DNA from: Dasania phycosphaerae
Lineage (GTDB): Bacteria; Pseudomonadota; Gammaproteobacteria; Pseudomonadales; Dasaniaceae
Reading direction: 5' to 3'
DNA length: 64,000 bases
Assembly (NCBI RefSeq): GCF_026891035.1
Contig: NZ_JAPTGG010000003.1
Location: 248,001 to 312,000 of the forward strand
Below the pieces are notes generated by a model, which had not been told where the DNA came from, ran no database searches, and was given only the letters and a program-made list of their open reading frames with translations. This document shows, piece by piece, positions 8,360 through 15,997 of this stretch. A program made the translations under genes and the position numbers. Numbering within the stretch: the first letter of the stretch is position 1; each line of letters begins with the position of its first letter.

Positions 8360-9633
8360 TGACTAGCGCGTTAGACTACGATGTGGTCATCGCAGGTGGT
8401 GGCATGGTGGGTGCAAGCCTAGCGCTGTTATTGCAGCACAGCAGCTTACAAACTGGCCGCTCACCAAAAGTGTTAGTGGTGGAGAGTTATGCGCCAAGCA
8501 GCGCGGCGGCGCAAAATAAGGGTGCGAGTTTTGATGCGCGCTCTACGGCCTTATCTTATGGCAGCCGCATTATTTATCAGCAGCTGGGTCTTTGGCAGCA
8601 ACTTGCTCCCTATGCCACCGCCATAGAGCATATACACGTTTCTGAACGCGCCGCGTTTGCTTCCGCCTTATTACATGCCGCCGATATGCACTGGCCCGCG
8701 TTAGGCTATGTGATAGAAAACCGTGGCCTGGGCGAGGTATTACACGCCGCCTTAGCTGCCAGCGATATAGAGTTGGCCTGCCCAGCTACGGTGGTGCAGG
8801 CGCAGCCTCAGCAGGGAGCCATGGCCATTACCCTCAGTGAAGGTGGCCAGCAGCGGCAGCTGCGCTGTCAGTTATTGGTGGTGGCCGATGGTGCGCAATC
8901 ACAATTGCGCCAGCACTTGGGCATAGCGCACAGCGTACACAGCTACCAGCAGTCGGCGGTGGTGGCCAATGTCGCTTTTGAAAAAAGTCACCGCCAAGTT
9001 GCCTATGAGCGCTTTACCGATCAGGGGCCGCTGGCGCTGCTGCCGCTGGCCGAGCCTAACCGGGCCGCACTGGTGTGGACACAAAGTCCTGAGCAAGCGC
9101 AGCATTTATGCAGCTGCGATGAAGCAGAATTTTTAGCGGCTTTACAGCAGCGCTTTGGTCACCGGCTGGGGCAGTTCACGCAAGTGGGCAGCCGTCAGCA
9201 ATACCCTTTACAGCTGGTCACCAGCACCGAGCAGTTGCGCTCGCAGGTGGTGATTATGGGCAATGCCGCTCATGCTTTACACCCCGTGGCGGGGCAGGGT
9301 TTTAATTTAGCTTTGCGGGATTGCGCGCGTTTAAGCGAGATATTGCTAGCCGCCCACGCTAAGCAGCAAAACTTGGGGGAGCTGGCTGTGCTAAAACAGT
9401 ATCAGCAGGCGCAGCAGTTTGATCAGCATAAAACTACTTTGTTTTCCGATAAGGTGGGGGCGGTTTTTGCGCATCGGGCTAAGCCCTTGATGCTGCTGCG
9501 CAACTTGGGCTTGAGTGCGGTGGATGCTGTGCCCAGCCTGAAACAACAATTTATACGCCACGCCGCAGGCCAGCATTACGGTGCCGCCTTGGGCCTATTG
9601 GCCAGTAACCCCACAGAGGCGCAGCCGCTATGA
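8359..9633 (+). CDS. ubiH: 2-octaprenyl-6-methoxyphenol hydroxylase
   Basis: This flavin monooxygenase of aerobic ubiquinone synthesis has 424 residues. The sequence shows the FAD dinucleotide motif GGGMVGASLALLL at the N-terminus, the DARSTALS block, the central VADGAQSQLR motif, and the second FAD motif GNAAHALHPVAGQGFNLALRD. The assignment as UbiH rests on its place directly after pepP, as in E. coli pepP-ubiH-ubiI. The pair of paralogues is hard to separate by motif alone. It overlaps both neighbours by one to four bases. Confidence 0.9.
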   Translation: MTSALDYDVVIAGGGMVGASLALLLQHSSLQTGRSPKVLVVESYAPSSAAAQNKGASFDARSTALSYGSRIIYQQLGLWQQLAPYATAIEHIHVSERAAFASALLHAADMHWPALGYVIENRGLGEVLHAALAASDIELACPATVVQAQPQQGAMAITLSEGGQQRQLRCQLLVVADGAQSQLRQHLGIAHSVHSYQQSAVVANVAFEKSHRQVAYERFTDQGPLALLPLAEPNRAALVWTQSPEQAQHLCSCDEAEFLAALQQRFGHRLGQFTQVGSRQQYPLQLVTSTEQLRSQVVIMGNAAHALHPVAGQGFNLALRDCARLSEILLAAHAKQQNLGELAVLKQYQQAQQFDQHKTTLFSDKVGAVFAHRAKPLMLLRNLGLSAVDAVPSLKQQFIRHAAGQHYGAALGLLASNPTEAQPL

Positions 9634-10868
9634 GTGCTACCCACAGCGCCAGCCACAGTTTTGACTTGATTATCGTCGGTGCCGGTTTAGCTGGTGCGGC
9701 CCTGGCTTGTGTGGTGGCGCAGGCCAATAAAGAGTTGCGCATAGCCATGGTAGAGGCACAGACCCTGCCCGCAGAGCCCCCCAGCCTGGCGCAAGCCGTG
9801 CAGGGCTTTGACCCCAGAGTGAGTGCACTCACCTTAGCCTCGCAGCAGCTCTTGCAAGGTATAGGTGTATGGCCAGCCATAATCAGCCAGCGCGCCGAGG
9901 CCTATAGCCATATGCAGGTGTGGGATGCCGAAGGCACCGGCAGCGTGAGTTTTGAGGCCGCTGAAGTGAACCAGCCCTGTCTGGGCTATATTGTTGAAAA
10001 TCGCATCACGCTATCGGCGTTGTTAAATACCTTAAAGGGCTTGGCCAATGTGCAGTGCTTTAACCCGGCAAAAGTGGCGGCTTTAGAGAGCGAGCCGCAA
10101 CAGCGCTGTTTGCGTTTGGAAGATGGCCAGCGCCTGAGCGCGCCGCTAATGGTGGCCGCCGATGGTGCCAACTCACTGCTGCGCCAGCAAGCGGGTTTTG
10201 CAGTACGCGAGTGGGATTACCAGCATCGGGCCATAGTCGCCACGGTGCAAACCGAATTGCCCCATCAGCACACCGCCTGGCAGCGTTTTTTACCCCAGGG
10301 GCCTTTGGCTTTTTTACCGCTGGCTGCCGCTGCGGAGGCTGACAGCCATTTTTGTTCTATTGTGTGGTCGGCGGTGCCGGAATATGCCCAGCAGCTTATG
10401 GCCTTGGATGACCAGACCTTTGCTCAGCAGTTAGCTGCAGCCTTTGAGCATAAGCTAGGGGCGGTGCAGGCGCTGTCCCAGCGCTATAGTTTTCCGCTGC
10501 AGCAGCGCCATGCGGTAGATTATATTCAGCCCGGTCTGGCCTTGGTGGGCGATGCCGCACACAGCATACATCCTTTGGCGGGGCAGGGTATTAACTTGGG
10601 CTTTAGCGATGTGGCGGTGCTGGCAGAGGAAATCTTGCGCGCCAGCCAACGAGGGCTAGCATTGGCGGATTACAGCATATTGCAGCGCTACCAGCGCCGC
10701 CGCAAAGCCGATAATCTCAGCATGATGTTGGCTATGGATGGTTTTAAGCGCCTGTTCGCCGAGACCAATATTGCACTGCGTTGGCTGCGCAATACCGGTA
10801 TGAATAGTTTTAACCGCAGCCCTGCGATTAAGCGCAAGATCATGCGCAGTGCCATGGGTTTGAATTAG
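9630..10868 (+). CDS. ubiI: UbiI/VisC-type ubiquinone hydroxylase
   Basis: The second flavin monooxygenase of the operon (412 residues) is probably the C5 hydroxylase of ubiquinone synthesis. Motifs are GAGLAGAALACVV for FAD, DPRVSALTLAS, VAADGANSLLRQQ and GDAAHSIHPLAGQGINLGFSD. The ATG lies in the ATGA overlap with the ubiH stop. UbiI versus a UbiF-like role cannot be decided by eye; gene order favours UbiI. Confidence 0.88.
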   Translation: MSATHSASHSFDLIIVGAGLAGAALACVVAQANKELRIAMVEAQTLPAEPPSLAQAVQGFDPRVSALTLASQQLLQGIGVWPAIISQRAEAYSHMQVWDAEGTGSVSFEAAEVNQPCLGYIVENRITLSALLNTLKGLANVQCFNPAKVAALESEPQQRCLRLEDGQRLSAPLMVAADGANSLLRQQAGFAVREWDYQHRAIVATVQTELPHQHTAWQRFLPQGPLAFLPLAAAAEADSHFCSIVWSAVPEYAQQLMALDDQTFAQQLAAAFEHKLGAVQALSQRYSFPLQQRHAVDYIQPGLALVGDAAHSIHPLAGQGINLGFSDVAVLAEEILRASQRGLALADYSILQRYQRRRKADNLSMMLAMDGFKRLFAETNIALRWLRNTGMNSFNRSPAIKRKIMRSAMGLN

Positions 10869-10983
10869 TTTTATCGCCGGTTGGTGCTTGTGTTTCCGCT
10901 GAGCAGCGTTAGAATGCAGGCAAATATTAACAATAGCTTTCACCCCCTTACATTTACCTGGTGACCCATAAGAGGAAAAACCT

Positions 10984-11373
10984 ATGAGCAATACCCCTAG
11001 CGAATTGAAATATGCTCGCAGCCACGAGTGGGCGCGTTTAGAAGAAGATGGCACGGTTACCGTGGGTATTTCTGATTTTGCGCAAGAGTCTTTAGGTGAT
11101 GTAGTGTTTGTAGAAGTGCCAGAGTTGGGTACCAATGTAGCGGCTGGCGATGAAGTGAGTGTGGTTGAATCAGTAAAAGCGGCCTCTGATATCTATGCAC
11201 CTATAGGCGGCGAAGTGATTGCTGTTAACGAAGCTTTAGAAGAAGAGCCAGAAACGGTTAATACTGAGCCTTACGAAGATGGCTGGTTATTTAAGCTGCG
11301 CCCCAGCGACGTTTCCGAGCTGGATAATTTGTTAGATGCTGAGGATTATCAGCAGTTGTGTGAAGACGAATAA
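10984..11373 (+). CDS. gcvH: Glycine cleavage system H protein
   Basis: GcvH carries the lipoyl arm that shuttles the aminomethyl group between the P, T and L proteins. The 129-residue product (E. coli 129) has the lipoylation site at Lys65 in VVESVKAASDIYAP. AAGAGGAAAAACCT directly precedes the ATG. gcvT and gcvP are not in this window, so the H protein is separated from its partners here. A strong hairpin terminator follows. Confidence 0.96.
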   Translation: MSNTPSELKYARSHEWARLEEDGTVTVGISDFAQESLGDVVFVEVPELGTNVAAGDEVSVVESVKAASDIYAPIGGEVIAVNEALEEEPETVNTEPYEDGWLFKLRPSDVSELDNLLDAEDYQQLCEDE

Positions 11374-11393
11374 ATCGCATTAGATTTTACATT

Positions 11394-11424
11394 CAACGCC
11401 CGCTATTGCGGGCGTTGTTGTTTG
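11394..11424 (+). terminator. Rho-independent terminator after gcvH
   Basis: A perfect 10-bp GC-rich stem (CAACGCCCGC at 11394-11403, complement at 11408-11417) with a TATT loop is followed by TTGTTTG. It lies 20 bases past the gcvH stop. Confidence 0.85.
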
Positions 11425-11435
11425 TGGCCTGGCCG

Positions 11436-12317
11436 TTATTGGTCGAAGTAGTCGCTGCTCCCCAGGCCCAACTCTAGGCAAGTGGCTTTGATGCCTTCAA
11501 AGTCATAGTGACTTAGGCCTACATAGATTAATAGTGTCTCTTCTATTTGCTGCCATTCAAAGTCCTCGGTTTGATTACCTATGATTTTGTAGTTGCCGCA
11601 TATGTGTTCGGCCATTTTTAAAATAGCTAGCAAATTCTTTTTTTCAATTTTCGGATAATCGGGGTTGGCAAAAATAGCAGCGCAGCTGTGATGATCGGCG
11701 ATAGCTTCGCTGATATAGGCGGGCAGGTTCCAAGACTTGGCAATGTAATAGCCCACTACCGCGTGGTTGGTATTAAGGCTGTGGTTTTCGCTATCAACAA
11801 TACGTTGGTTGTGGCAGCCATAGGATGCCACCATCACCTCTGGGTAGTTATCAAAACGCTGCATCAGTAGGGGGACGCCGCAATTATGAAACAGGCCTAC
11901 AGTATAGGCTTCATCGGGGGACTGTATGCCTAGTTGTTTGGCGATGGTGGTGCAGGCCATGGCAATATCCATGGCGCTGTCCCAAAATTTATTAAGGCTG
12001 CTGACGTGTTCATCACTCAGCTCACTGCGTATGGATAGTGCGTTTACAATGTTAATTACGCTGTTTATGCCCATTAGATTACAGGCCTGTTGTATGGAGC
12101 TGATTTTATTTTTTAGGCCGTAAAACGGGGAGTTAACGGTTTTTAAAATACTGCCAGCTATACCCACATCTTGGCTGATTAGCTCGGCGATACGGTTGAT
12201 ACTGCAGTCGGGTGAGACCTGCTCTCTTTGCAGGTCCACCATAATTTGCGGCTGCGGGGGGATGCTAATGCCCTGTAAAACTTGGCTAACTTGTTCCTGG
12301 GTTAAGCTAATACTCAT
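11436..12317 (-). CDS. HDOD domain protein
   Basis: The product of about 293 residues is an HDOD protein, a non-catalytic relative of HD phosphohydrolases used in bacterial signalling. The domain runs from about residue 10 to 210: IPPQPQIMVDLQRE, INRIAELISQDVGIAGSILKTVNSPFYG, GLFHNCGVPLLMQRF, and AEAIADHHSCA at the HD-like core. No output or receiver domain is attached. I chose the ATG at 12317 (MSISLTQEQV). The upstream in-frame start at 12440 adds 41 residues of low-complexity, unlikely sequence. The target is unknown. Confidence 0.88.
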   Translation of the reverse strand: MSISLTQEQVSQVLQGISIPPQPQIMVDLQREQVSPDCSINRIAELISQDVGIAGSILKTVNSPFYGLKNKISSIQQACNLMGINSVINIVNALSIRSELSDEHVSSLNKFWDSAMDIAMACTTIAKQLGIQSPDEAYTVGLFHNCGVPLLMQRFDNYPEVMVASYGCHNQRIVDSENHSLNTNHAVVGYYIAKSWNLPAYISEAIADHHSCAAIFANPDYPKIEKKNLLAILKMAEHICGNYKIIGNQTEDFEWQQIEETLLIYVGLSHYDFEGIKATCLELGLGSSDYFDQ

Positions 12318-12448
12318 GCTTAGGTGCCTATTTTGGTGCTTGCTTGGGTGTGTATTTGGGTGCTTGTCTAAAGCTACCTGAGCGCTAGGTATAACAGTGT
12401 AGATTAACGCGGTCCAGCTTGCTGTGAGTGAGCTGCACAAATCTCAGG

Positions 12449-12454
12449 TATAAT
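12449..12454 (+). promoter_or_regulatory. Probable -10 box for rlmI
   Basis: A consensus TATAAT lies 50 bases upstream of the rlmI ATG, in the gap between the divergent HDOD gene and rlmI. The -35 region is poor. Confidence 0.45.
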
Positions 12455-12503
12455 ACGGCGCCTTTCGATTAGCCTCGCCTTTTTTGTAATTCAGGATATA
12501 GCC

Positions 12504-13706
12504 ATGAGCACCGATTACCCCCTAATACGCTTAAACAATAAAGCTGACCGTCGTTTGCGGGGTGGCCATGTATGGATTTACAGCAATGAGATAGACACCA
12601 AGGCCACGCCTATTAAAGATATAGAGCCGGGCCAGCAGGTGTTAATAGAAAATGCTCAGGGCAAATTGATGGGCTTGGCCTACCTCAATCCGCATAACTT
12701 AATTTGCGGCCGCTTAATCAGCCGCGATGGCAAACATGGTTTAGATAAATCTCTATTAGTGCACCGTATCAATATTGCCCTGAGTTTGCGCCAGGCTATG
12801 AACGACAAACCTTATTATCGTTTGGTTTACGGCGATAGCGATGGCCTGCCCGGCTTGGTGGTGGATAGATTTGGCGAGGTGTTGGTGGTGCAATTGGCCA
12901 CCGCCGGTATGGAGCGGGTGAAAACAGAAATCGTCGAGGCCCTGTGCCAAGTGCTAAAACCCAGCGGCATATTAATTAAAAACGACTCCCGTATACGCAG
13001 CGCCGAAGGCTTGGAAGACTATGTGGAAGTGGCCTACGGCGAGGTGCCCCAGCGGGTATTGATAGAAGAGAACGGCGTGCAGTTTGAAGTGCCGGTATAC
13101 GAGGGTCAAAAGACCGGTTGGTTTTACGATCACCGCGCCAGCCGCGCCAACCTGGCGCACTATGTCAAAGGCAAGCGCGTGCTAGATGTGTTTAGCTACA
13201 TAGGCGGCTGGGGCGTGCAGGCCGCGGCCTTTGGTGCTGAATCGGTAATGTGTGTAGACAGTTCTGAGTTTGCGCTGGACTGTGTGCATCGCAATGCCGA
13301 GTTAAACGGCGTTAGCGATAAGGTAGAAAGCCTGCAGGGTAATGCCTTTGAGGCCATGAAACAATTAGCCTTAGAGGGCGAGCGCTTTGATGTGGTGATT
13401 ATGGATCCACCGGCGTTTATCCCGCGCCGCAAAGATATTAAAAAGGGCGAGCAGGCTTATAGGCGGGTGAATGAGCTGGCTATGCGTTTGCTTAATAAAG
13501 ACGGCATCTTGGTGTCGGCCTCTTGCTCTATGCACTTGGGGCGTGAGGTATTGGTGGATATATTGCGCCAGTCCTCGCGGCATATAGACCGCCAGCTGCA
13601 AATACTGCAGCACTTTGGCCAAACCTATGATCACCCGGTACACCCGGCTATACCCGAAACGGATTATCTAAAGGCTGTGTTTACCCGCTTATTACCCGTT
13701 TCTTAA
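12504..13706 (+). CDS. rlmI: 23S rRNA m5C1962 methyltransferase RlmI
   Basis: RlmI methylates C1962 of 23S rRNA using S-adenosylmethionine. The 400-residue product (E. coli 396) has an N-terminal PUA RNA-binding domain (RRLRGGHVWIYSNEI), then the Rossmann methyltransferase. SAM motif I is RVLDVFSYIGGWGVQAA, motif IV is VIMDPPAF, and a cysteine in SASCSMHLG is the usual catalytic cysteine. AGGATA precedes the ATG. Confidence 0.95.
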   Translation: MSTDYPLIRLNNKADRRLRGGHVWIYSNEIDTKATPIKDIEPGQQVLIENAQGKLMGLAYLNPHNLICGRLISRDGKHGLDKSLLVHRINIALSLRQAMNDKPYYRLVYGDSDGLPGLVVDRFGEVLVVQLATAGMERVKTEIVEALCQVLKPSGILIKNDSRIRSAEGLEDYVEVAYGEVPQRVLIEENGVQFEVPVYEGQKTGWFYDHRASRANLAHYVKGKRVLDVFSYIGGWGVQAAAFGAESVMCVDSSEFALDCVHRNAELNGVSDKVESLQGNAFEAMKQLALEGERFDVVIMDPPAFIPRRKDIKKGEQAYRRVNELAMRLLNKDGILVSASCSMHLGREVLVDILRQSSRHIDRQLQILQHFGQTYDHPVHPAIPETDYLKAVFTRLLPVS

Positions 13707-13710
13707 CAGG

Positions 13711-14655
13711 CTATTGCTCGTCTTTAAAGCTTAAGGCCAGCATGAGCTCGCCCAGTTGTTGATTTAGGCTGAGGGGGTCGGGGTCTGGTTGTTGCAGTAG
13801 CTGGGCAATGCTGGCGTAGTTGGGGTGGGCCGCGGTGTGTAGGCTGATGCTGGTCAGTACGGCGATGGGCCACTGGCTATCTTGGCTGTAGGGGCTGTGT
13901 TGGCCATTTGCTATAGCGCCTAGTTGCTGCTGCCACAATATGCGTATCTCGGTGGCGGCAGGCAGTTGCTTATGATGGGCCTGCCAATAGGCGTGAGCGC
14001 TTTCTACATCGCTAAGCCACTGCTGTGCTAATAAGGCTAAATAGTCCCGCCGTCTGGGTAGGGCTAGTTGCGTGAGGGCATCTGCGTCGGCGTTGCTATA
14101 GTGGCTGAGCTCGCGGCCCCAAATAAAAAACTCTAATACGCTCAAGCCCAGGGCAGCTTCTTCGTCACTATAGCGCTGGTGCTGTTGTGCTAAGTTGGCG
14201 AGGCTGAGGTGCAGAGTGCTGTCGTTGACTATGCCACTTTGCGGGTAGCCCTCAATACTATCTAAGTAGCCAGCACTAATGTCGTGGCTGTGTAAGCGCT
14301 GCTGTAACTCGATAAGTTCAGGCTGGGCCGGCAGCAAGGCTAGGTAGCTCGCACTGTGGTGCCACTGGCGGTGGCTGGCCAGCCACTGCGCTCGCAATTG
14401 CTGCCAGTGTGAGGTATCGCTGTGTTCTAGGAATTGCTGGCTGCGAGCTAATAAGGCTTGGGCGCTGGCGATGCTCTGGCGCAGCGAGAGCTCGGCTTGC
14501 TGGGCTATGCGATGGTGTAGTTGTGTTACATCTATAGCGGGGGCACTTGCGGCTGGAGGGTTAATGGCGGCGCTGTCGCCGGAGCTATCGGGCTGGCAGC
14601 CTAATAATAGGCTGCACAGGCTTAATAGGGCGATAGTCTTAAGGCGCAGCGCCAT
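13711..14655 (-). CDS. Imelysin-like (M75-type) lipoprotein
   Basis: The 314-residue product starts with a lipoprotein signal (LCSLLLGC, modified Cys20), so it should be anchored in the periplasm. The body is helical and follows the imelysin pattern: a repeated W-rich helix (QLRAQWLASHRQWHHSASY), an IEGYPQSGIVND block, and ALGLSVLEFFIWGREL. The last corresponds to the family GxHxxE motif, but the histidine is serine here. Imelysin-like proteins are linked to metal, often iron, uptake. This one begins two bases after the HAD gene stop, so the two form an operon. Confidence 0.65.
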   Translation of the reverse strand: MALRLKTIALLSLCSLLLGCQPDSSGDSAAINPPAASAPAIDVTQLHHRIAQQAELSLRQSIASAQALLARSQQFLEHSDTSHWQQLRAQWLASHRQWHHSASYLALLPAQPELIELQQRLHSHDISAGYLDSIEGYPQSGIVNDSTLHLSLANLAQQHQRYSDEEAALGLSVLEFFIWGRELSHYSNADADALTQLALPRRRDYLALLAQQWLSDVESAHAYWQAHHKQLPAATEIRILWQQQLGAIANGQHSPYSQDSQWPIAVLTSISLHTAAHPNYASIAQLLQQPDPDPLSLNQQLGELMLALSFKDEQ

Positions 14656-14657
14656 GT

Positions 14658-15314
14658 TTAGCCTCTTAAACTAATACAGGGCCAGCCCTGTGCTTGGGCG
14701 TAGGCGCTGAGGGTCTCGTCGGCATCCACGGCCACCGGGTTATCAACCAGCTTTAGCAGTGGCAGGTCGTTGAGAGAGTCGCTGTAAAAATAACTGCCCG
14801 CCAGGCTGTGGCCATGTTCGGCCATCCAAGCTTCCAAGCGCTTAACCTTGCCCTCTTGAAAACAAGGCGTGCCGGTGACGCGGCCGGTGTACTCGCCGTT
14901 AACCAGTTCGGGTTCGCTGGCCAGTATATGTTCTACCCCCATGCTGTTAGCGATAGGGCCGGTAACAAATAAATTGGTGGCTGTAATAATGAGTAGCTCG
15001 TGGCCTTGCTTGCGGTGTTGCTGCAGTAGGGCGTCAGCTTTGGCTTGCCGCATAGGGGCGATGACCTCGGCCATAAACTGCTGGTGCCACTGGTCTAACT
15101 GAGCCTTGGGGTGGGCTTTTAGCGGCGCTAGAGAAAACTCCAAGTATTCATAAATATTTAAACTGCCATCTTTATATTGTTGGTAAAAGTAATCGTTGCC
15201 TTGCTTGTAGCTGTGGCTATCGACTATACCTTGTTCTACTAAGAACTGGCCCCAGCCGTGGTCGCTATCGCCGTTGAGTAGGGTGTTGTCTAGGTCAAAG
15301 ATGGCCAGTGTCAT
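14658..15314 (-). CDS. HAD-IB family phosphatase
   Basis: This is a SerB-like haloacid dehalogenase phosphatase of 218 residues. Motif I is AIFDLDNTLLNGDSD with the nucleophile Asp, motif II is the Thr in LLIITATN, and the motif III/IV acids are in FYSDSLNDLPLL. The cap is the helical C1 type. I chose the ATG at 15314. The in-frame codon at 15326 is TTG. The substrate is not clear; relatives next to rppH in Pseudomonas are annotated as histidinol-phosphatase-like. It is divergent from rppH. Confidence 0.9.
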   Translation of the reverse strand: MTLAIFDLDNTLLNGDSDHGWGQFLVEQGIVDSHSYKQGNDYFYQQYKDGSLNIYEYLEFSLAPLKAHPKAQLDQWHQQFMAEVIAPMRQAKADALLQQHRKQGHELLIITATNLFVTGPIANSMGVEHILASEPELVNGEYTGRVTGTPCFQEGKVKRLEAWMAEHGHSLAGSYFYSDSLNDLPLLKLVDNPVAVDADETLSAYAQAQGWPCISLRG

Positions 15315-15484
15315 GGTGGTATCCAAAATAGGGGTGGAAAAAGCCGCCTAGCATAAAGGGCCGCGGCCTTTTTTGCATCTCGATTGTGATTATTGGCGTA
15401 TTTGTGGAACAATGCTGGGGATGATAAACGGATAAGGTGGTTTTTGCCCGTCCAAATGTGGCAAACAACCATAAGGATGTAGAT

Positions 15485-15970
15485 GTGATTGATGCAGATG
15501 GTTTTCGCGCCAACGTTGGCATAATGCTAGCCAATGGCAAAGGTGAAGTGCTGTGGGCACGCCGCGTTGGCCAAGATGCTTGGCAGTTTCCCCAAGGCGG
15601 CATTAATCAAGGCGAGACCGTAGAGCAGGCGCTATACCGCGAGCTGGGTGAAGAGGTGGGCCTCAGTGCCAATGATGTAGAGATTATGGCCTGTACCCGC
15701 GGCTGGTTGCGTTATCGCTTGCCCGAGCGCTCTATACGCCGCGATAGTAAGCCTTTGTGTATAGGCCAAAAACAAAAATGGTTTTTATTAAAAATGTTGG
15801 CCGATGATGATTCGGTCAGCTTTGATAATGGCTGTAAGCCTGAGTTTGATCACTGGCGTTGGGTGAGTTATTGGTACCCCCTGGGCCAGGTTATCCCCTT
15901 TAAACGCGAAGTGTATAGGCGGGCAATGAAAGAGTTGGCGGTGAAGCATAGCCGTTTAGTATTAGAGTAG
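15485..15970 (+). CDS. rppH: RNA pyrophosphohydrolase
   Basis: RppH removes pyrophosphate from the 5' end of mRNA and so opens the way for RNase E decay. The Nudix box is complete (GGINQGETVEQALYRELGEEVGL in one run of the protein). I chose the GTG at 15485 because AAGGA at 15473-15477 is correctly spaced and the product then begins with the family's MIDADGFR-type N-terminus, giving 161 residues. Another in-frame GTG at 15437 would add 16 atypical residues. ptsP follows by 27 bases. Confidence 0.95.
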   Translation: MIDADGFRANVGIMLANGKGEVLWARRVGQDAWQFPQGGINQGETVEQALYRELGEEVGLSANDVEIMACTRGWLRYRLPERSIRRDSKPLCIGQKQKWFLLKMLADDDSVSFDNGCKPEFDHWRWVSYWYPLGQVIPFKREVYRRAMKELAVKHSRLVLE

Positions 15971-15997
15971 CCCTAGGGCTAAACCCATAGGTAGAGC

